Numbered from the stretch's first letter, positions 15,939 to 28,282 are shown. The stretch: DNA of 60,000 nt from Adiantum capillus-veneris (GCA_014529385.2 CM043955.1:151564140-151624139); one strand, 5' to 3'. The notes: generated by a model from the sequence alone, not told the origin. Numbers and translations: made by a program.

Positions 15939-17036
15939 TTGGTGTCATGTACTAGAGACAATAATGTAAGCTCACAGGACATTTATGACATTTGTTGCCT
16001 CTTTTCAGTGGTCAAAATACGAAGTTCCAATGAGGAAAATGTACAGCCTATGGGGGTTTCTGAAAATGTTACAGATCATCCTATTACTAATACAGATGTA
16101 CATGATGTAGTTGATGAGGAAAGGGCTGAAAATGAGCAAGCTAGAGGTATGCCAAAATGGCTGGTGCATACTTTGCGTGACAATAAATTGGATGCACCTT
16201 TGTCTAGTCATACTCGTTCAGGCTCTCGCCATGCATCTTATGCATCATATTGTTATGCTTTGGCTATGTCTAGCTTACATGATGTTGAGGAGCCTCTGTC
16301 TTTTGATGAAGCACAGAATTCAAAAAATTGGATGGCTGCCATGCAATCAAAATATGATGCACTGATAGAAAATGACACATGGACTTTATGTGATTTGCCT
16401 CTTGGAAAAAAGGCCATTGGTACAAAGTGGGTTTACAAGTTGAAACGCAAGCCGAATGGTGAGATCGATCGCCATAAGGCTCGACTTGTTGCAAAGGGTT
16501 ATGTACACCAAAAAGGTATAGATTATGAAGAGACTTTTGCTCCCACTTGTCGTATGACTACTGTGCGTTTTCTATGTGCATTGGCAGCTCATTTTGGTTG
16601 GGATGTACATCAATCAGACATTGTTATTGCTTTCTTGAATGGTGATATATTTGAGGAAGTTTATGTAATGCAGCCTCGCGGTTTTGTCATAAAAGGACAA
16701 GAGGACAAAGTGTGCAGATGTAAGAATGCTTTGTATGGGTTGAAGCAGTCTCCTCGTGCTTGGTATGAGAAAGCTAACACTAATTTGGTCAAACGAGGCT
16801 TTCGTAACAGTCCAACAGATAGCACATTGTATGTAAAGCATGAGGGTGATGTACCTTTCATTGTGGTTCTTTATGTCGATGATTTGCTGATCACTGGACC
16901 AAATGAGAGACATATTGTTGAATTTAATGTGATGGTGGTATTGCCTTGTGTCAGAAAAGTTACAAAGAGACATTGCTATGTAAGTTTGGACTTGAGGATT
17001 GCAAACCTATTACCACTCCCATGGAAACAGGTTTGA
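15939..17036 (+). pseudogene. Copia reverse transcriptase
   Basis: The frame continues after the TAG and holds the copia RT: WMAAMQSKYDALIENDTW, KWVYKLKRKPNG, RLVAKGYVHQKGIDYEETFAP, a DIVIAFLNGD segment (usually D-V-K-T-AFLNG) and the catalytic LYVDDLLITG at about 16869-16899. After HIVEFN (about 16926) sequence is lost and the frame shifts. The next recognisable residues are the CKPI...TPM segment in another frame. RT copies element RNA into DNA in the particle. Confidence 0.92.
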
Positions 17037-17745
17037 AGTTGAGTCTACATGATGCTGGAGATCCTGCTGATGTCACTCTTTACCAAACTGTTGTTGGCTG
17101 CCTCATTTATGTATGCAACACGAGGCCAAATATTCAGTTTGCAGTCTTACAGGTCATCAGATTTATGCATAGCCCAGGGTCTAAGCATTGGCAGGCTGTC
17201 AAGAGGATTTTTTGCTACCTTAGTGGCACTTTACATCTTGTCTTGTTTTATCGCAAGGGGGGATCATTGCTGCCATATTTACATGCTTTTCGGACTCAGT
17301 TTGGGCTGGATGTTTTCACACGTGAGTTTCCACAAGTGGTTTTTGTTTCATGCTTCGCAGTTCATGTATATCATAGTTGAGTAAGAAGCAACCTACTGTG
17401 GCCACTTCGAGTTGTGAGGCTGAGTACATGGTAGTCTTCACAACTACGGTTGAGTGTGTATGGCTCATATGCCTTATGGCTGATTTGGGTGTTGGACAGG
17501 ACACTGCCAACACTATCTACACTGACAGTCAGAGCGCATTCGGAGTTGTGAGGAACCCAGTTTTTCATGCTCGCACAAAGCACATTGAGGTGCATTACCA
17601 CTATGTCAGGGAGAGACTCTCAGCAAGAGTGATCATCTTGGATTATGTGCCAAGATAGGACAATTTTGCAGATCTTTTCACAAAGGAATTGGCTCGTGAG
17701 AAGCTTGAAGCTTTCTGCAAAGCTTTGGGATTACTCCCCTTTGTG
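17037..17745 (+). pseudogene. Copia RT C-terminus and RNase H
   Basis: The frame from about 16946 gives TLYQTVVGCLIYVCNTRPNI and a SPGSKHWQAVKRIFCYL segment. RNase H then appears in another frame from about 17377 with KKQPTVATSSCEAEYM and IYTDSQSAF. A TAG at 17656-17658 replaces a Gln codon in the conserved P-R-Q-D-N-F-A-D stretch. The final residues before the PPT remain readable (about 17659-17750). Confidence 0.9.
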
Positions 17746-17815
17746 GACTGATCTATCTTCAGGGCATGGCACTTCCCTTTACTCATGTGCCAGCTCTCGT
17801 TCACCACATCACTCC

Positions 17816-17823
17816 AGGGGGGA
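17816..17823 (+). promoter_or_regulatory. Copia polypurine tract
   Basis: AGGGGGGA lies 2 nt before the 3' LTR, the position and composition of a plus-strand primer. Confidence 0.92.
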
Positions 17824-17825
17824 TT

Positions 17826-18052
17826 TGTTACCATATACAAGTGGTAGTGATGTGTGTGAACACACTAGGACCGCCGGATAATTTTTTTCCTCTTTAGCAG
17901 GTTTTTTCCTCCGAGCATTGTATATACGCCCATCACTCTAGGGCTATCAATCTTTCCATTGCACACTAAGTAACACACTCTCTATTGTGTGCGTTGAGCT
18001 TCCTTTGTCTTCTCCAAGATGTGTGTATTCCTCTGCAACCCTAATTCCAACA
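17826..18052 (+). repeat. Copia 3' LTR
   Basis: TGTTACCATATACAAG to TTCCAACA, matching 13160-13385. Followed by the CTCTT target duplication. Confidence 0.97.
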
Positions 18053-19466
18053 CTCTTTCCTTGAAGTTGGAGTTACCTTTTCTCCCTCAACCTCTCTCCC
18101 TCAACCCATCTCCATCTCCAACTCCTTCCCTATTGTCGTCATGTTGCACGTCAAATTCTTAAGTTCTCTTTCTCTCTTTCCCCCTTTTCTTTCATGATAT
18201 GATGGCCCCAAAGCGAGTGACTCGAATCTCAAAGGATTCTCATGCCACTCCACCTCCAAGAAAGGTGCAAAGGAAGGAAACAACTACTTCAAATGTAGCT
18301 CAAGTGGAGGTATCGGTTGCGAACGAAGTCGAAGTAGTCTAACTTCAACCATGAGAGGTAGTCGAACGTGCCGCTAATCCAGTTATAATTCTTCATTGTT
18401 ATACATGATGACCGATAAGTCAAGGCTAGGAATTTTCTTATACTATCTAAGAAACGTGATTACATCACAAGAAACAAGCATATGATTTGGTAGAGTAGTG
18501 AATTTTTTTTTTATTAATGGTTGCAATCTAATAAACTGTCTTTGTTTGATATTAGAAGTTAGTTAATCATATTTGAGAAATCACTTAAAGAAAACAATTG
18601 TTGAAAGAATATCTTGTTTCTAGATGGAACTTGCGGTTAGCAAGGTGATTCTGTGATTAGCAAAGAATAAGTTGAGGCTATCAGCTCTCTTTTTGTCCCT
18701 TGCGGTTAGCGAGATGCTCCCTTGCGGCGGTTAATGACGACTAGGAAAGTTGTACATTTCACGGTTAGCGAATAAGTAAATCCTTTGCAAAGGCTCTGTT
18801 GGTTAGACAAAGAAATTATGCAAGTAGTGGCAACTCTTAAGCATAATTGAAAGATTCTTTTTTTTTACTTATACGACTGTCTTCATTAGACCATGTTTGA
18901 GAAAGAATTGTTTCGGTGATGTTTGAAGGGCTATATAAAAGAATCTATGGCCGGAAATAATAAAGGAACATTGTTTGTATATGTAAAACAACGTGGTACT
19001 AATTAGAAAACAAGAAGAACGGGTGAGTGGGGTGTGGAAAGTGGGAGACTAGTATCCTAATGGATCTATGTCTACGAATGGATGGACCCGATTAGTCGAG
19101 TAATTTTCACAAAATTAGTACTTAGTTTCAATGTTAGTTTAGACTATGTCTCATATCATTTAGGGTTTATGGATGGCAGCCGTGCCTCTTGAACGTCAGG
19201 AAAAAGGTATTGTTTATAGATTCTAAATATATCATTGGGATTTCATCTTTACGTTATAGGAAATAACTCCCATAAGAATCCTTGATTTATGACCTGGCTT
19301 GTGGTGTATGACCTAGCCACGAACATGATGGATAGAGGACTTTCTCTCTTCTGGTGCTTGTATCTCTACTTCATGTAAACGGAGTGGAGTATCTTCAACA
19401 AAACTTGAGAATAAAGGAAGTTCATCTATCAAGTCATCCCAATCTTCTAGGGTTGGGAACCTCACA
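18053..19466 (+). repeat. Probable gypsy 5' LTR and upstream sequence
   Basis: The right edge ends in CACA two bases before an initiator-tRNA-Met primer site, so an LTR ends at about 19466. The left edge is not defined because no second copy is in the window. A 48-codon Lys/Arg/Thr-rich frame (18199-18342, starting MMAPKRVTRISK) and a row of GGTTAGC motifs (18630-18780) are present. I recognise no protein. Confidence 0.5.
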
Positions 19467-19468
19467 AT

Positions 19469-19480
19469 TGGTATCAGAGC
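19469..19480 (+). promoter_or_regulatory. Primer binding site, initiator tRNA-Met
   Basis: TGGTATCAGAGC preceded by ...CTCACAAT. This is a second LTR element start, belonging to the gypsy element whose gag begins near 20430. Confidence 0.85.
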
Positions 19481-20425
19481 TTTAGGTTTAAAGATTGGTT
19501 TCTTAACCGTCAGCACTATTCTTGGGTTTGATTGCATGAATACTTTGCTTGATGTTGTTATCCTATCTGTTTTATAGCACAAATTTATGGACACCAACTG
19601 TTTAACTGTCGTCAAAGAAATATATCACACTGCTTGCTAATCACCAATATTCAAATTTTGAGAGAACTTGTTCCGCATTCTTGACAAGGTTTTTGTACCT
19701 CACATCAGTTTTGACTCACCAAATACATGGTTATATACAAGTTGTTGGGTTCGTGAAACAACCTTTGCTATCCAAGCACATCACATTGAATACTTTGATA
19801 TTGACCTACATTGAATCAAGTGGACTGAAGACTTGAAGCTGTTTCCACACTTTCAACTTTACGAGGCACCATTGACTGCCATGGCCCCGAATGGAGTCAC
19901 AATTCACAATCAGTGGGTTTATGACAAAGTGACATCAATTATCCATGCCAATTGAGTTGTTATCTACAATCACACTCAATTGACCTTCAAGGAAAAAGTT
20001 TTCATTGGCTACCCTGAGCTTCCTCGTGTGTATTGTTTTTAACACCCATATCATAAACCATCAAATCTTTACAACATGTCAACTGATGTGTATTACAGTT
20101 ATGGTTCAAACCTCTATTATATATTCTCATGGAGTGATATTTTGTAGAATCTTATATAAGTTTTTGATGAATTTATGAATATTAATGTTTTGCTTCAAAA
20201 GAATTGTTTGACTGGTTAAGTCATTTGATTGAGTCTTAGTGGATTGGATTGGTGGTGACTAGTTAGGTCATGTGATTAAGTTTTCATAGATTGGATAAGT
20301 CATGATTGGTAAAGTCATGTGGTTGAAATTTTAGTGGACTAGATAAGTCTAAGTCTAGAAAATACCATAGTGTTTTGAGTTATTATGAATATTAACACTA
20401 ATTGTGAATATTAACACTAATATAT

Positions 20426-21560
20426 GTGTACACTCAAGAGAACCCTCAAATCACTCCTAGAATGGAAAACCCTCAGAACGATGCTATCTATACAGAGATT
20501 CAAGAGAAAAAGTTATTTCTCAAACAAATGCAACCACCTTCTTTTAGAGGAGAGGGTGTTGATATTGTGAAGGATGCAAAAGTATGGATCAAAGCTATGG
20601 ACTCACTATGGATGATTACTTCTTGGCTGCAAAGACCACTCCTGCAAAACAAGTGATGTTAGGGATGTTTTTTCTCTCAGGTGAAGCAAAGTTATGGTGT
20701 AAACAACATTGCCGTGACATGAAGGTATTGGAAGAACACCTAGAGTTGGAGGGAAATTAAACAAGCATTGAAGGAAAGATACTTACCTCCTGTCCATGAA
20801 GCGTTGAAAATGAATGAGCTCTTTAGCTTGAAACAATACAACTTATCCTTGGAAGAGTACTACTCAAAGTTTGTAAGGCTTAGGCGTTATGCTCCACCAA
20901 TGACTATATAGTATCAAGTAGCCCATTTCTTCAAGTCTTAAGAGAACCAATCAGCTCGCAACAATTACAAGCCATGAAACCTACTATTGTACAAGATGCT
21001 TTACTACAAGCTAAGCTCTTAATAACAGAGCAAGGTATTAGAAGGAGAGTTGAATAGAATTAGAGTTTTGATGATGCTAGACGACCAATAAGGTTACCCA
21101 ATGATAATGGTCAACCACAAAGAGCTTATGCTGCTAATGTTAAAAATTCATCACGCTTTGATGTTCGATGCTTTGAATGTGGAGAGTTGGGATATTATCC
21201 AAACATATGTCCACATCAGATTAACAGAGCAACAACATCAACTGAAGTAGATCACCGCCCTTTTGGACATAACAGTGGACGAGGTGGTGGACAAGGTAGA
21301 GGGCAAGGAAGAGCAATGAGAGCCTTTGGAAGAGGTCAAGATAGGAAGTCCCATGCACATGCAGCTGTAGGATATCCTACCCTTGGTGAAGAAGAAGAGA
21401 GAGCAACAATCTATGCAGATATTGACAACCATGGAGCTCAAAGACAATTTGTTGTTATTCAAACACCAACCACCCATCAAGATAAATCTTTCAATCTTCT
21501 CATTGATTGTAGCAATACTCATTCTTTTCTATCCTGGAATGCTTGCAAAATTTGAACCAA
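20426..21560 (+). pseudogene. Gypsy gag and protease
   Basis: KQMQPPSFRGEG (about 20515) starts the retrotransposon gag domain. It continues in shifted frames through SGEAKLWCKQH, REIKQALKERYLPP and LKQYNLSLEEYYSKFVRLRR. A CCHC knuckle, RCFECGELGYYPNICP, is at about 21167-21214. A Gly/Arg/Gln-rich linker follows. The protease active site reads LLIDCSNTHSF (about 21498), with Cys in place of the usual Ser/Thr after Asp, so it is probably inactive. Confidence 0.85.
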
Positions 21561-21989
21561 AATAAAAAACAAGCTAAACCCATGACAATAGAATTGACTA
21601 ATGGGAAAGCCATGATATCATGACATTTTGTGGGAACCCTTGACTTTGAACTAGGAGGCCATGCTACTTCAAGTTTCTTTAGAGCCCTACCAGTAGGGAT
21701 GTATGATGGAATTCTTGGGATGGGATGGTTATCCAAAAATCATACTAGCATCCACTATGGACAAGGTAGTTTGAGCTTTAGAGATAGTCAAGCAAGGCAA
21801 GTTGAAGTACAGGGAAAGATTCAATTAGTTAAATCAAACCGTCTACTCAAAGGTATGAGGCCTGGACAACAAACATTTGTGGTCAAGCTGAACAAGATTG
21901 ATTAAAAAATCAAGCATTACAAAACCCTCTTGGATTCATGAATATTCAAATGTCTTGCGTGAAGATCTCACCTCTCTTCCTTCCAATTG

Positions 21990-22411
21990 AGAGATTGATC
22001 ATGAGATAGAGATTCTTCCAGGAAGTGAGCCAGTGTCAAAGAGACCTTATAAAAAGCCGCTACCAGAGGCCATTGAATTGAAAGAACAACTTTGTCAACT
22101 TATAGAACACGGATTTGTTGGACCGAGTAAATCAAGTTGGGGAGCACTAGTACATTTTCAAAAGAAGAAAGATGGGACTCTATGACTCAGCATTGACTAC
22201 AGAGAAATAAACCAGGTAACAATTAAGAACAACTATCCTATCCCACAAATCGATGAATTGTTGGACAAACTACATGGTTCTAAGGCCTTCTTAAAGATAG
22301 ATCTAAGATCTGGTTATTATCAAATCAAAATAAAGGGGTCAGATATTCCAAAGACAGCTTTCAACACCCAATATGGAAATTTTGAGTTTATAGTAATGTC
22401 ATTTGTCTAAG
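21990..22411 (+). pseudogene. Gypsy reverse transcriptase, 5' half
   Basis: KRPYKKPLPEAIELKEQL, then [39 protein letters not shown] and [15 protein letters not shown] follow one another, ending at the F-G-L-S motif where the CACTA element sits. A TGA at about 22183-22185 interrupts it. The second half is at 28374-28925. Confidence 0.88.
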
Positions 22412-22429
22412 TAACACTACAAGAGGTTG

Positions 22430-22690
22430 TGTGCTCTTGTGACGCTGTTAGCGATGGAAATACACTGGGTTTTTATAACCCCCGACGTCGCTAAAACCGT
22501 CGCTAATAGCGTCGCTACGAGAGCGTCGCTATATGCGACGCTATAGGCGTTGCTATAAGCGTCTCTATATAGAGACGCTCATAGCGATGATCATAACGAC
22601 GGTTATAGCGACGTTTACACAGAAGTCTATAGCGCCGCTTATAGCGACGCTCCAGAGCCATAAATAGCGACAGTTAAAGCGACGCCCGAG
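22430..22690. repeat. CACTA subterminal repeats
   Basis: About a dozen copies of a GCGTCGCTA / TAGCGACGC motif in both orientations, many spaced 12-25 bp. One more lies at the far end (GCGTCGCTA, about 28340). In characterised CACTA elements such subterminal arrays bind the TNPA-type protein; the same role is inferred here. Confidence 0.85.
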
Positions 22691-23078
22691 AGAAAGTTTT
22701 TTTGGTGACAGGGCATTGAATGCCCTGCCACCCATCAACCATATTGTACTTAATTCAGTTTTTAAAAAAAGTGCAAGGGTAGATAATAGACCCAAAATAG
22801 TCACCCACAAGACGCATTGTTTGCAAAATTGACAAGCGTAAAATTGACAATTGTACACATCATAGGCAAAATGAATTGATTGGCAAATGTAATAATGACA
22901 ATTGTACAACATCATAGGCATAAAGAATTGATTGGCAAAATGAACTGCGGTGACAAATGTAATAATATACATGGTTCAAAAAGACGTATAAAATCCGTCT
23001 CATGATACATAAGCTATGAGAAACCCTAAACTAATGCTATCTAGCTACGGCTAAACTAACGTCGTCTAGTCAGACGTC

Positions 23079-23867
23079 TCATCGCGTCCAAGCAGCGTAT
23101 CTGTCGGATTCTGCAAAAAAAGACAATAAGACAGCTTTCAGTAAGTATAAACATATAACGACATTTATAAAACAATCAAAAAATAGAAAAGAGTAAACCC
23201 TAATACTAACCATGCCGCCGCGAGAATTGAGAATGTCCATCACGGCGTTTAAGCCCTTCCTGCCTGCGTACTCGCGCTCGTACGGTGTGGGATCACGTCC
23301 TGTCATCGACCACTGTCAAAACATACAAAGATTTCATTATGTTAGAATTAAAAAACTCATAAACCCTAAACTATCGAACATAAAGAGCAATGCAAAAACA
23401 CTTACAAAATCGGCCTCAAATGATGCCCATCCACCGCTCCCCAAGTGGTGCGAGCTCCCTGCCTCTACTCGCGCTCTCGCTGCATCCTTTTGTTGCTTCC
23501 ACTTGTCAGGATTCTCGCACGTTGCTTTCTTCGCATTCTTCCAATCTTCTTTGGCCAGCCAATCTGGCCTGTTCCACCCATGCTTGATTGCTTTTTGCAC
23601 TTCGGAACGCTTGTGTTTGCAGTATTCGCGCATTCGAATCTTCATCAGGTCTTCATTGAAGCGTTGATCCCGTGTTGGAATGGAAAACTCATCATGAAGT
23701 ATACTGATGACTCTGTCTTTTAAATCACTTGGTACTTCACTCCATTTGTTTAGTATGTAGTGTCTAAACAGCTGAGAGCAAAGACCACGCATGCGCGAGA
23801 TCACCTTCTTGCCGTCATCATCCATGATGATGCCGCCGCTGAAGTCGACGGAGTAATCGATCCTCAA
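23079..23867 (-). pseudogene. CACTA TNPA-like / Transposase_24 (Ptta/En/Spm) region
   Basis: A 176-codon frame reads SDLKDRVISILHDEFSIP, then NEDLMKIRMREYCKHKRSEV and HHLGSGGWASFEADF. This matches the plant Ptta/En/Spm transposase family. The stretch continues, probably after an intron at about 23310-23410, into GRDPTPYEREY...GRKGLNAV (23079-23306). This protein type binds element ends. It lies downstream of the TNPD-like part on the same strand. Confidence 0.75.
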
Positions 23868-24126
23868 AATCCTTTGTAATCGATCCTCAAAATCTCTTGT
23901 AGCGTGCCGAAGTAAGTGAGTTCCGCCACCACAGGATCTGCATCAGAGCAACGTCGTCGATTAGACTGTTCAAATTTTGCCATGATTCCACAATCTTGAG
24001 TAAAACGCTTTTTGTCGATCCGTTCCACCCTAAAATGTCGACCTTTATACCATGTTGCTGTGTATGACTTATACTACAACTAACAAAGATTATGAGTGGC
24101 CGTTCAAACGTTTAGAAATAAAGTCA

Positions 24127-24972
24127 CTAGCTAGTCGTACATTGCAAACTTACCTTGGTCGCGCAACCCCGAGAGTACTCCCACTCTTCCTCAGTCACTT
24201 CGTCACCACATTGTTGTGCGCTTTTCAATTGGTTGTGCAACCATCTTAAGCTCATGAATGTTGGTAGGCTCTCCAGAACCGTCGGATAGTGCATCGGTGG
24301 TCGTCTTCCCCGTCTCCACTCGATTCGTGCCCTTTGTCGCTCTTGCTTTGCATCCTCATATTGTGAAATCCACTTTTGCATCACTGGATTGTGAAGCATG
24401 CAAAATCGGTTGATTTTAGCCTCTAGATCTTCCGTCATCTTCTTCTCAACACCGAGATTGCACATGACAATCCCAGATATGCGCTCATCATCTATGGTTC
24501 GCCATAGCGTGTCTCGGGCTTTATCAAATCCGTCTAGCCACTCTCCAATGTACACTAGGGACTCTGATACCAACCAACCTTCTGCCATGCTACCCTCCGG
24601 ACGTGCCTTTTGACGCACATATCCCTTAAGCGTTTTCATGAAACGTTCTAAGAAGAACATCCATCTGGAATGAACTGTGCCAGCTATTTCCACCTCATCA
24701 ACTATGTGAACAAGAAGATGCACATGAATGGTTAGCATGGTAGTAGGAAAATGTTTCTCAAACATGCACACAAGCTCCGCAGCATTTAGTTTGGCGAATG
24801 GTATGGAGTCTACGTTGATCTCCTTTTGTGAGATCCATTGCACCAGCTTTGCAAGTTTGTAGATTGTGTTACGGATGTCAAGAGACAAACATCCCTCAAT
24901 GGCAACCGATAAAATAAACTGTAAAGTATGTGCAGCAATGATATTAAAGTCCACTATGAACATACCTGACAC
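24127..24972 (-). pseudogene. CACTA TNPD C-terminal region, DUF4218
   Basis: The frame contains the DUF4218 hallmark: AGTVHSRWMFFLERFMKTLK followed by GYVRQKARPEGSMAEGWL (residues about 97-135). This domain follows the catalytic transposase domain in plant TNP2-type CACTA proteins. The 281-codon frame is open, but the link to the upstream catalytic part is deleted. Confidence 0.85.
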
Positions 24973-25017
24973 ATTTTATGCCAATCGTGTGACTTCAAAC
25001 CGGTAAGCTTTCCTTCT

Positions 25018-25641
25018 TTAGTAAAACACGTTCGGAGCGAGTGCATTACGCCAGTGGGGGTCTAGGTGCCCTGGCACAATCAAGCTTAGCCATAGGTGCC
25101 CCTTCTTCGTAGTCAACCACGGGGGAATGTTGTAGTTGACGATGACAACGGGCCATACACTGTAAGATGTTGATCTTTGACCAAATGGATTTACGCCATC
25201 CATAGCCAGGCCTAAGCGCAAATTTCGAGCTTCCCTGGCAAAATCCGACCATGTTCCATCTATATGTTTCCAGGCTGCGCAATCTGCAGGAATTCGTAGC
25301 ACACCATCCGAAGATTTATTCTCCTCATGCCATGATGCTAGGGCGGCCATGGACTTACATTCGAAGAAATGCTTGATGCGAGGAAGCAGAGGAAAATGTT
25401 GCAAAACCTTTTGTGGAATTTTTGTCCCGTGGAGATCTACTCGATATCTTTCGGAATCACATTTCGGACACTTCTCCATGTCTATGTATTCCCCTCTGAA
25501 AAGAATGCAGTCATTAGGACAAGCGTGGATAGAATTGTAATCCATCCCCAAGTTTCGCAAAATCTTTCTTGCTTCATCTCGGGAATCTGGCATCACATTG
25601 TCAGCTGGTAGTATGTGCTCTTTAAGCAATCTACACAACAT
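25018..25641 (-). pseudogene. CACTA TNPD catalytic region, Transposase_21 (truncated)
   Basis: The stretch carries CPNDCILFRGEY, CPKCDSERY and then LAMDGVNPFGQRSTSYSVWP and NYNIPPWL, the classic Transposase_21/TNP2 signature. An intact domain continues for another 150-200 residues. Here it ends at about 25018 and the next homology is DUF4218, so the catalytic part is incomplete and this copy should not be active. Confidence 0.9.
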
Positions 25642-25722
25642 AAAAATACGATACAGTCGTGTAAAAATCTATCAGATCATTATACATTTAGAGTTTTATT
25701 AAAGTAAACTAATTGTAATAGA

Positions 25723-26259
25723 TCACCTGAAAAGCGCTGTGACGCTAGTGTCACTCCATCCAAACTTTGCCTGCATGTTGAGAAGAACCAGGAGTGCTTT
25801 CAATCTAGACGTACGTGCTCCATTATACAATGGCGTATCGGCTTCACTTTTCATATCATCATAGATAAGCCTTTCTGAATCCATGATCGTCTCCATCATT
25901 TCATCAATCTCGGGCTCAAACATTGCCTCGTTGGGAATGTGCTCTGCATGATCATCCCCCGAGCTGTCAGAGGCTACATCTTGTGGCCTCACATATGCTG
26001 CTTGACCAAAGCGCCTGCGAACACGTCTATTGGGTTGCAAGATTGCTGCTTGTTGGCCAGCGTCAGAGTCCGACGAGTTATAATTGGCAACAACTCGATC
26101 TATAATAGATGGATCGAACTCGCCAAATTCGCGAACGTGCTGCAAAGAAACACGTCTTGTCCGTCGCACAGCATGCTTGCATTGATTACAAGGACATAAG
26201 ATCCTCGTTGAGAGATAGGTGTTTCGGTTGGACGGTCCCACATCCTCGTCACTACTCAT
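25723..26259 (-). pseudogene. CACTA transposase N-terminal domain
   Basis: The frame begins MSSDEDVGPSNRN and has ILCPCNQCKH at about residues 20-29, the transposase-associated zinc-like motif of plant CACTA proteins. Its C-terminal end (LLVLLNMQAKFGWSDTSVTA) matches the stretch just before TNP2. The next exon (25641 down) follows after an 81-bp gap with a likely intron. Confidence 0.8.
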
Positions 26260-26321
26260 AATGAGGATACAAATATTATAACCTGGACAACAAATTTAAT
26301 ATTCTATTGGCATTATTCTTC

Positions 26322-26322
<1 letters not shown>

Positions 26323-26395
<73 letters not shown>

Positions 26396-27957
26396 CTCAC
26401 ATTCTCTAGTCATGTCCAATCCCCGCACACCTCGGTCTAGAGGTGCACGGAGATCAGAACCACCGGGTTATAATCTCGTCTTTATTGGTCAATACCTATA
26501 TTTGTGGGTACAAGAAATCTACAGACCCACGTCTACATGATACTGCATGTAGTGGACAAAACCCCTTTGCCTCTTCTCTAGCTGTAGCACTTCACAGCAT
26601 CTTAACATCTTTTCACAGTAGATCTTTTCACTGTTCGTCTAACTCTAAACCCTAAACCGTAAGTAATTCTTGCGTGGACTCGATCTAACGTAAATAAGCG
26701 TAAATCTAAATAAACGTAAATCTAACTAAAAATAAACCTAAATCTAATTTAATGTAAGTCTACATCTAACCTAATCTTTAACATCTTTTGGGATAGTTTC
26801 CTACGACGTTAAAACTCTCTTCTTTTTGTGTGTGTGTGTGTGTGTGTGGGTAAACCTAAATAAACCTAAGTCTAATCTAATATAATATAAATCTAAATCT
26901 AACGTAAATTATGTTATATTAAAAACAAAGAACTAAACTAACAGGGATTATAAGAACCTTAAAACTGATTTAACACATAATTTTTCACATAACTCGGCAA
27001 GAGTTGGCATTCTCATCAATAAAGATGTGAGAGTTAACTTCCGGCGGTGACGCTGCCTCATCTCCATCCACATCTGACGATAGCAATTGGCCCTTTGGAC
27101 CGTTCTTGCTCTTGTTACTAACTTTGAAGTTGCTGTTGAATGACTAGAGGTTGTGTAGATGGTCATTTGTCGGGGATGTAGTGACTCTTGCCGCCCTGAA
27201 GATCCACCTTCTTCCCTATCTTCTAAAGACATTTCACCAGTACTTTTGGATCGATGGAGCCCACCATGAGTGAAGGCAGCAATACCCTATATTCCATTGA
27301 GGGCTTTCTTCACCCGCTTCATGCAGGCATCGCAGTCTATGGAGACCTAAATCTAATCTAATATAACGTAAATCTAAATCTAGCGTAAATAAACGTAAAT
27401 CTAACTAAAAATAAACCTAAATCTAATCTAATTTAACTTAAATAAACCTAAATCTAATTTAACGTAAGTCTACATCTAACCTAATCTTTAACGTCTTTTA
27501 GGATAGTTTCCTACGACGTTATAACTCTCTTCTTCTTGTGTGTGTGCGCGTGTGTGGATGTGTGTGCCAATAAAAAGAGATAAATGGTATAACCTTTCTA
27601 TCACCCATGCCAAGTATGATAGATTGGTTATGCCATTTCCCTCTTGAATAATAGGTCTTGAGTTCAACTCCTCGTCGGCTAGATCTTTAGGTCTTTTAAT
27701 TTTAATTAGTTTCCTACGACGTTAAATTAGTTTCTCTCTCAATGTGTGTGCGTTTTTTTGTTTATGCATATTTTCTCTCTCTTTTCCTCTCTCAATGTGT
27801 GCGTTTTTTGTTTATGCATGTTCTCTCTCTCTTTTCCTCTCTCAATGTGTGCGTTTTTTGTTTATGCATGCTCTCTCTCTCTTTTCCTCTCTCAATGTGT
27901 GTGTGCATTCTTTGTTTATGTATGTGTGTGTGCGTTTTTGTTTATGTTTGTACTCTC

Positions 27958-28014
<57 letters not shown>

Positions 28015-28018
28015 AACA

Positions 28019-28108
<90 letters not shown>

Positions 28109-28178
28109 GAGAGAGAAAGAGGGGAAGGGAACATGAGAGTGAGGAGAGGGAAGGAGCATACCTGGCTCTCCTTCCTCT

Positions 28179-28216
<38 letters not shown>

Positions 28217-28260
28217 AGAAGAAAGAGAGAGAGAGAGAGAGAGAGAGGGAGAGCGTTACC
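26323..28260. repeat. Low-complexity 3' third of the CACTA element
   Basis: (CT)n about 26325-26393, (GT)n about 26828-26847, (CT)n about 27950-28012, (GT)n about 28022-28092 and (GT)n about 28185-28214. A segment of about 150 bp (about 26689-26850) recurs at about 27385-27560 (AAATAAACCTAAATCTAA... to TTTCCTACGACGTTA). A 50-bp unit containing AATGTGTGCGTTTTTTGTTT is repeated four times (AATGTG at 27741, 27794, 27844, 27894). Open frames here are simple-sequence artefacts. Confidence 0.9.
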
Positions 28261-28282
28261 TGCTCCTTGCTTGAGGGCGCCG

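Larger units (their letters stand above)
13160..18052 (+). mobile_element. Ty1/copia LTR retrotransposon, structurally complete, coding-defective
   Basis: The element is 4893 bp. It starts with a 226-bp LTR (TGTTACC...CCAACA) and ends with a 227-bp LTR of the same sequence bar scattered changes. It is flanked on both sides by CTCTT (13155-13159 and 18053-18057), a perfect 5-bp target duplication. PBS and PPT are in place. Domain order protease, integrase, RT, RNase H is the copia order. Three nonsense codons, at least two frameshifts and deletions in integrase and in the RT-RNase H link make it non-autonomous. Confidence 0.97.

Noticed and set aside
26640-27480. Telomere-like CCTAAA repeats
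   Set aside because: Only a short AACCCTAAACC-type match; the rest is a degenerate AAATCTAA repeat inside the CACTA element.
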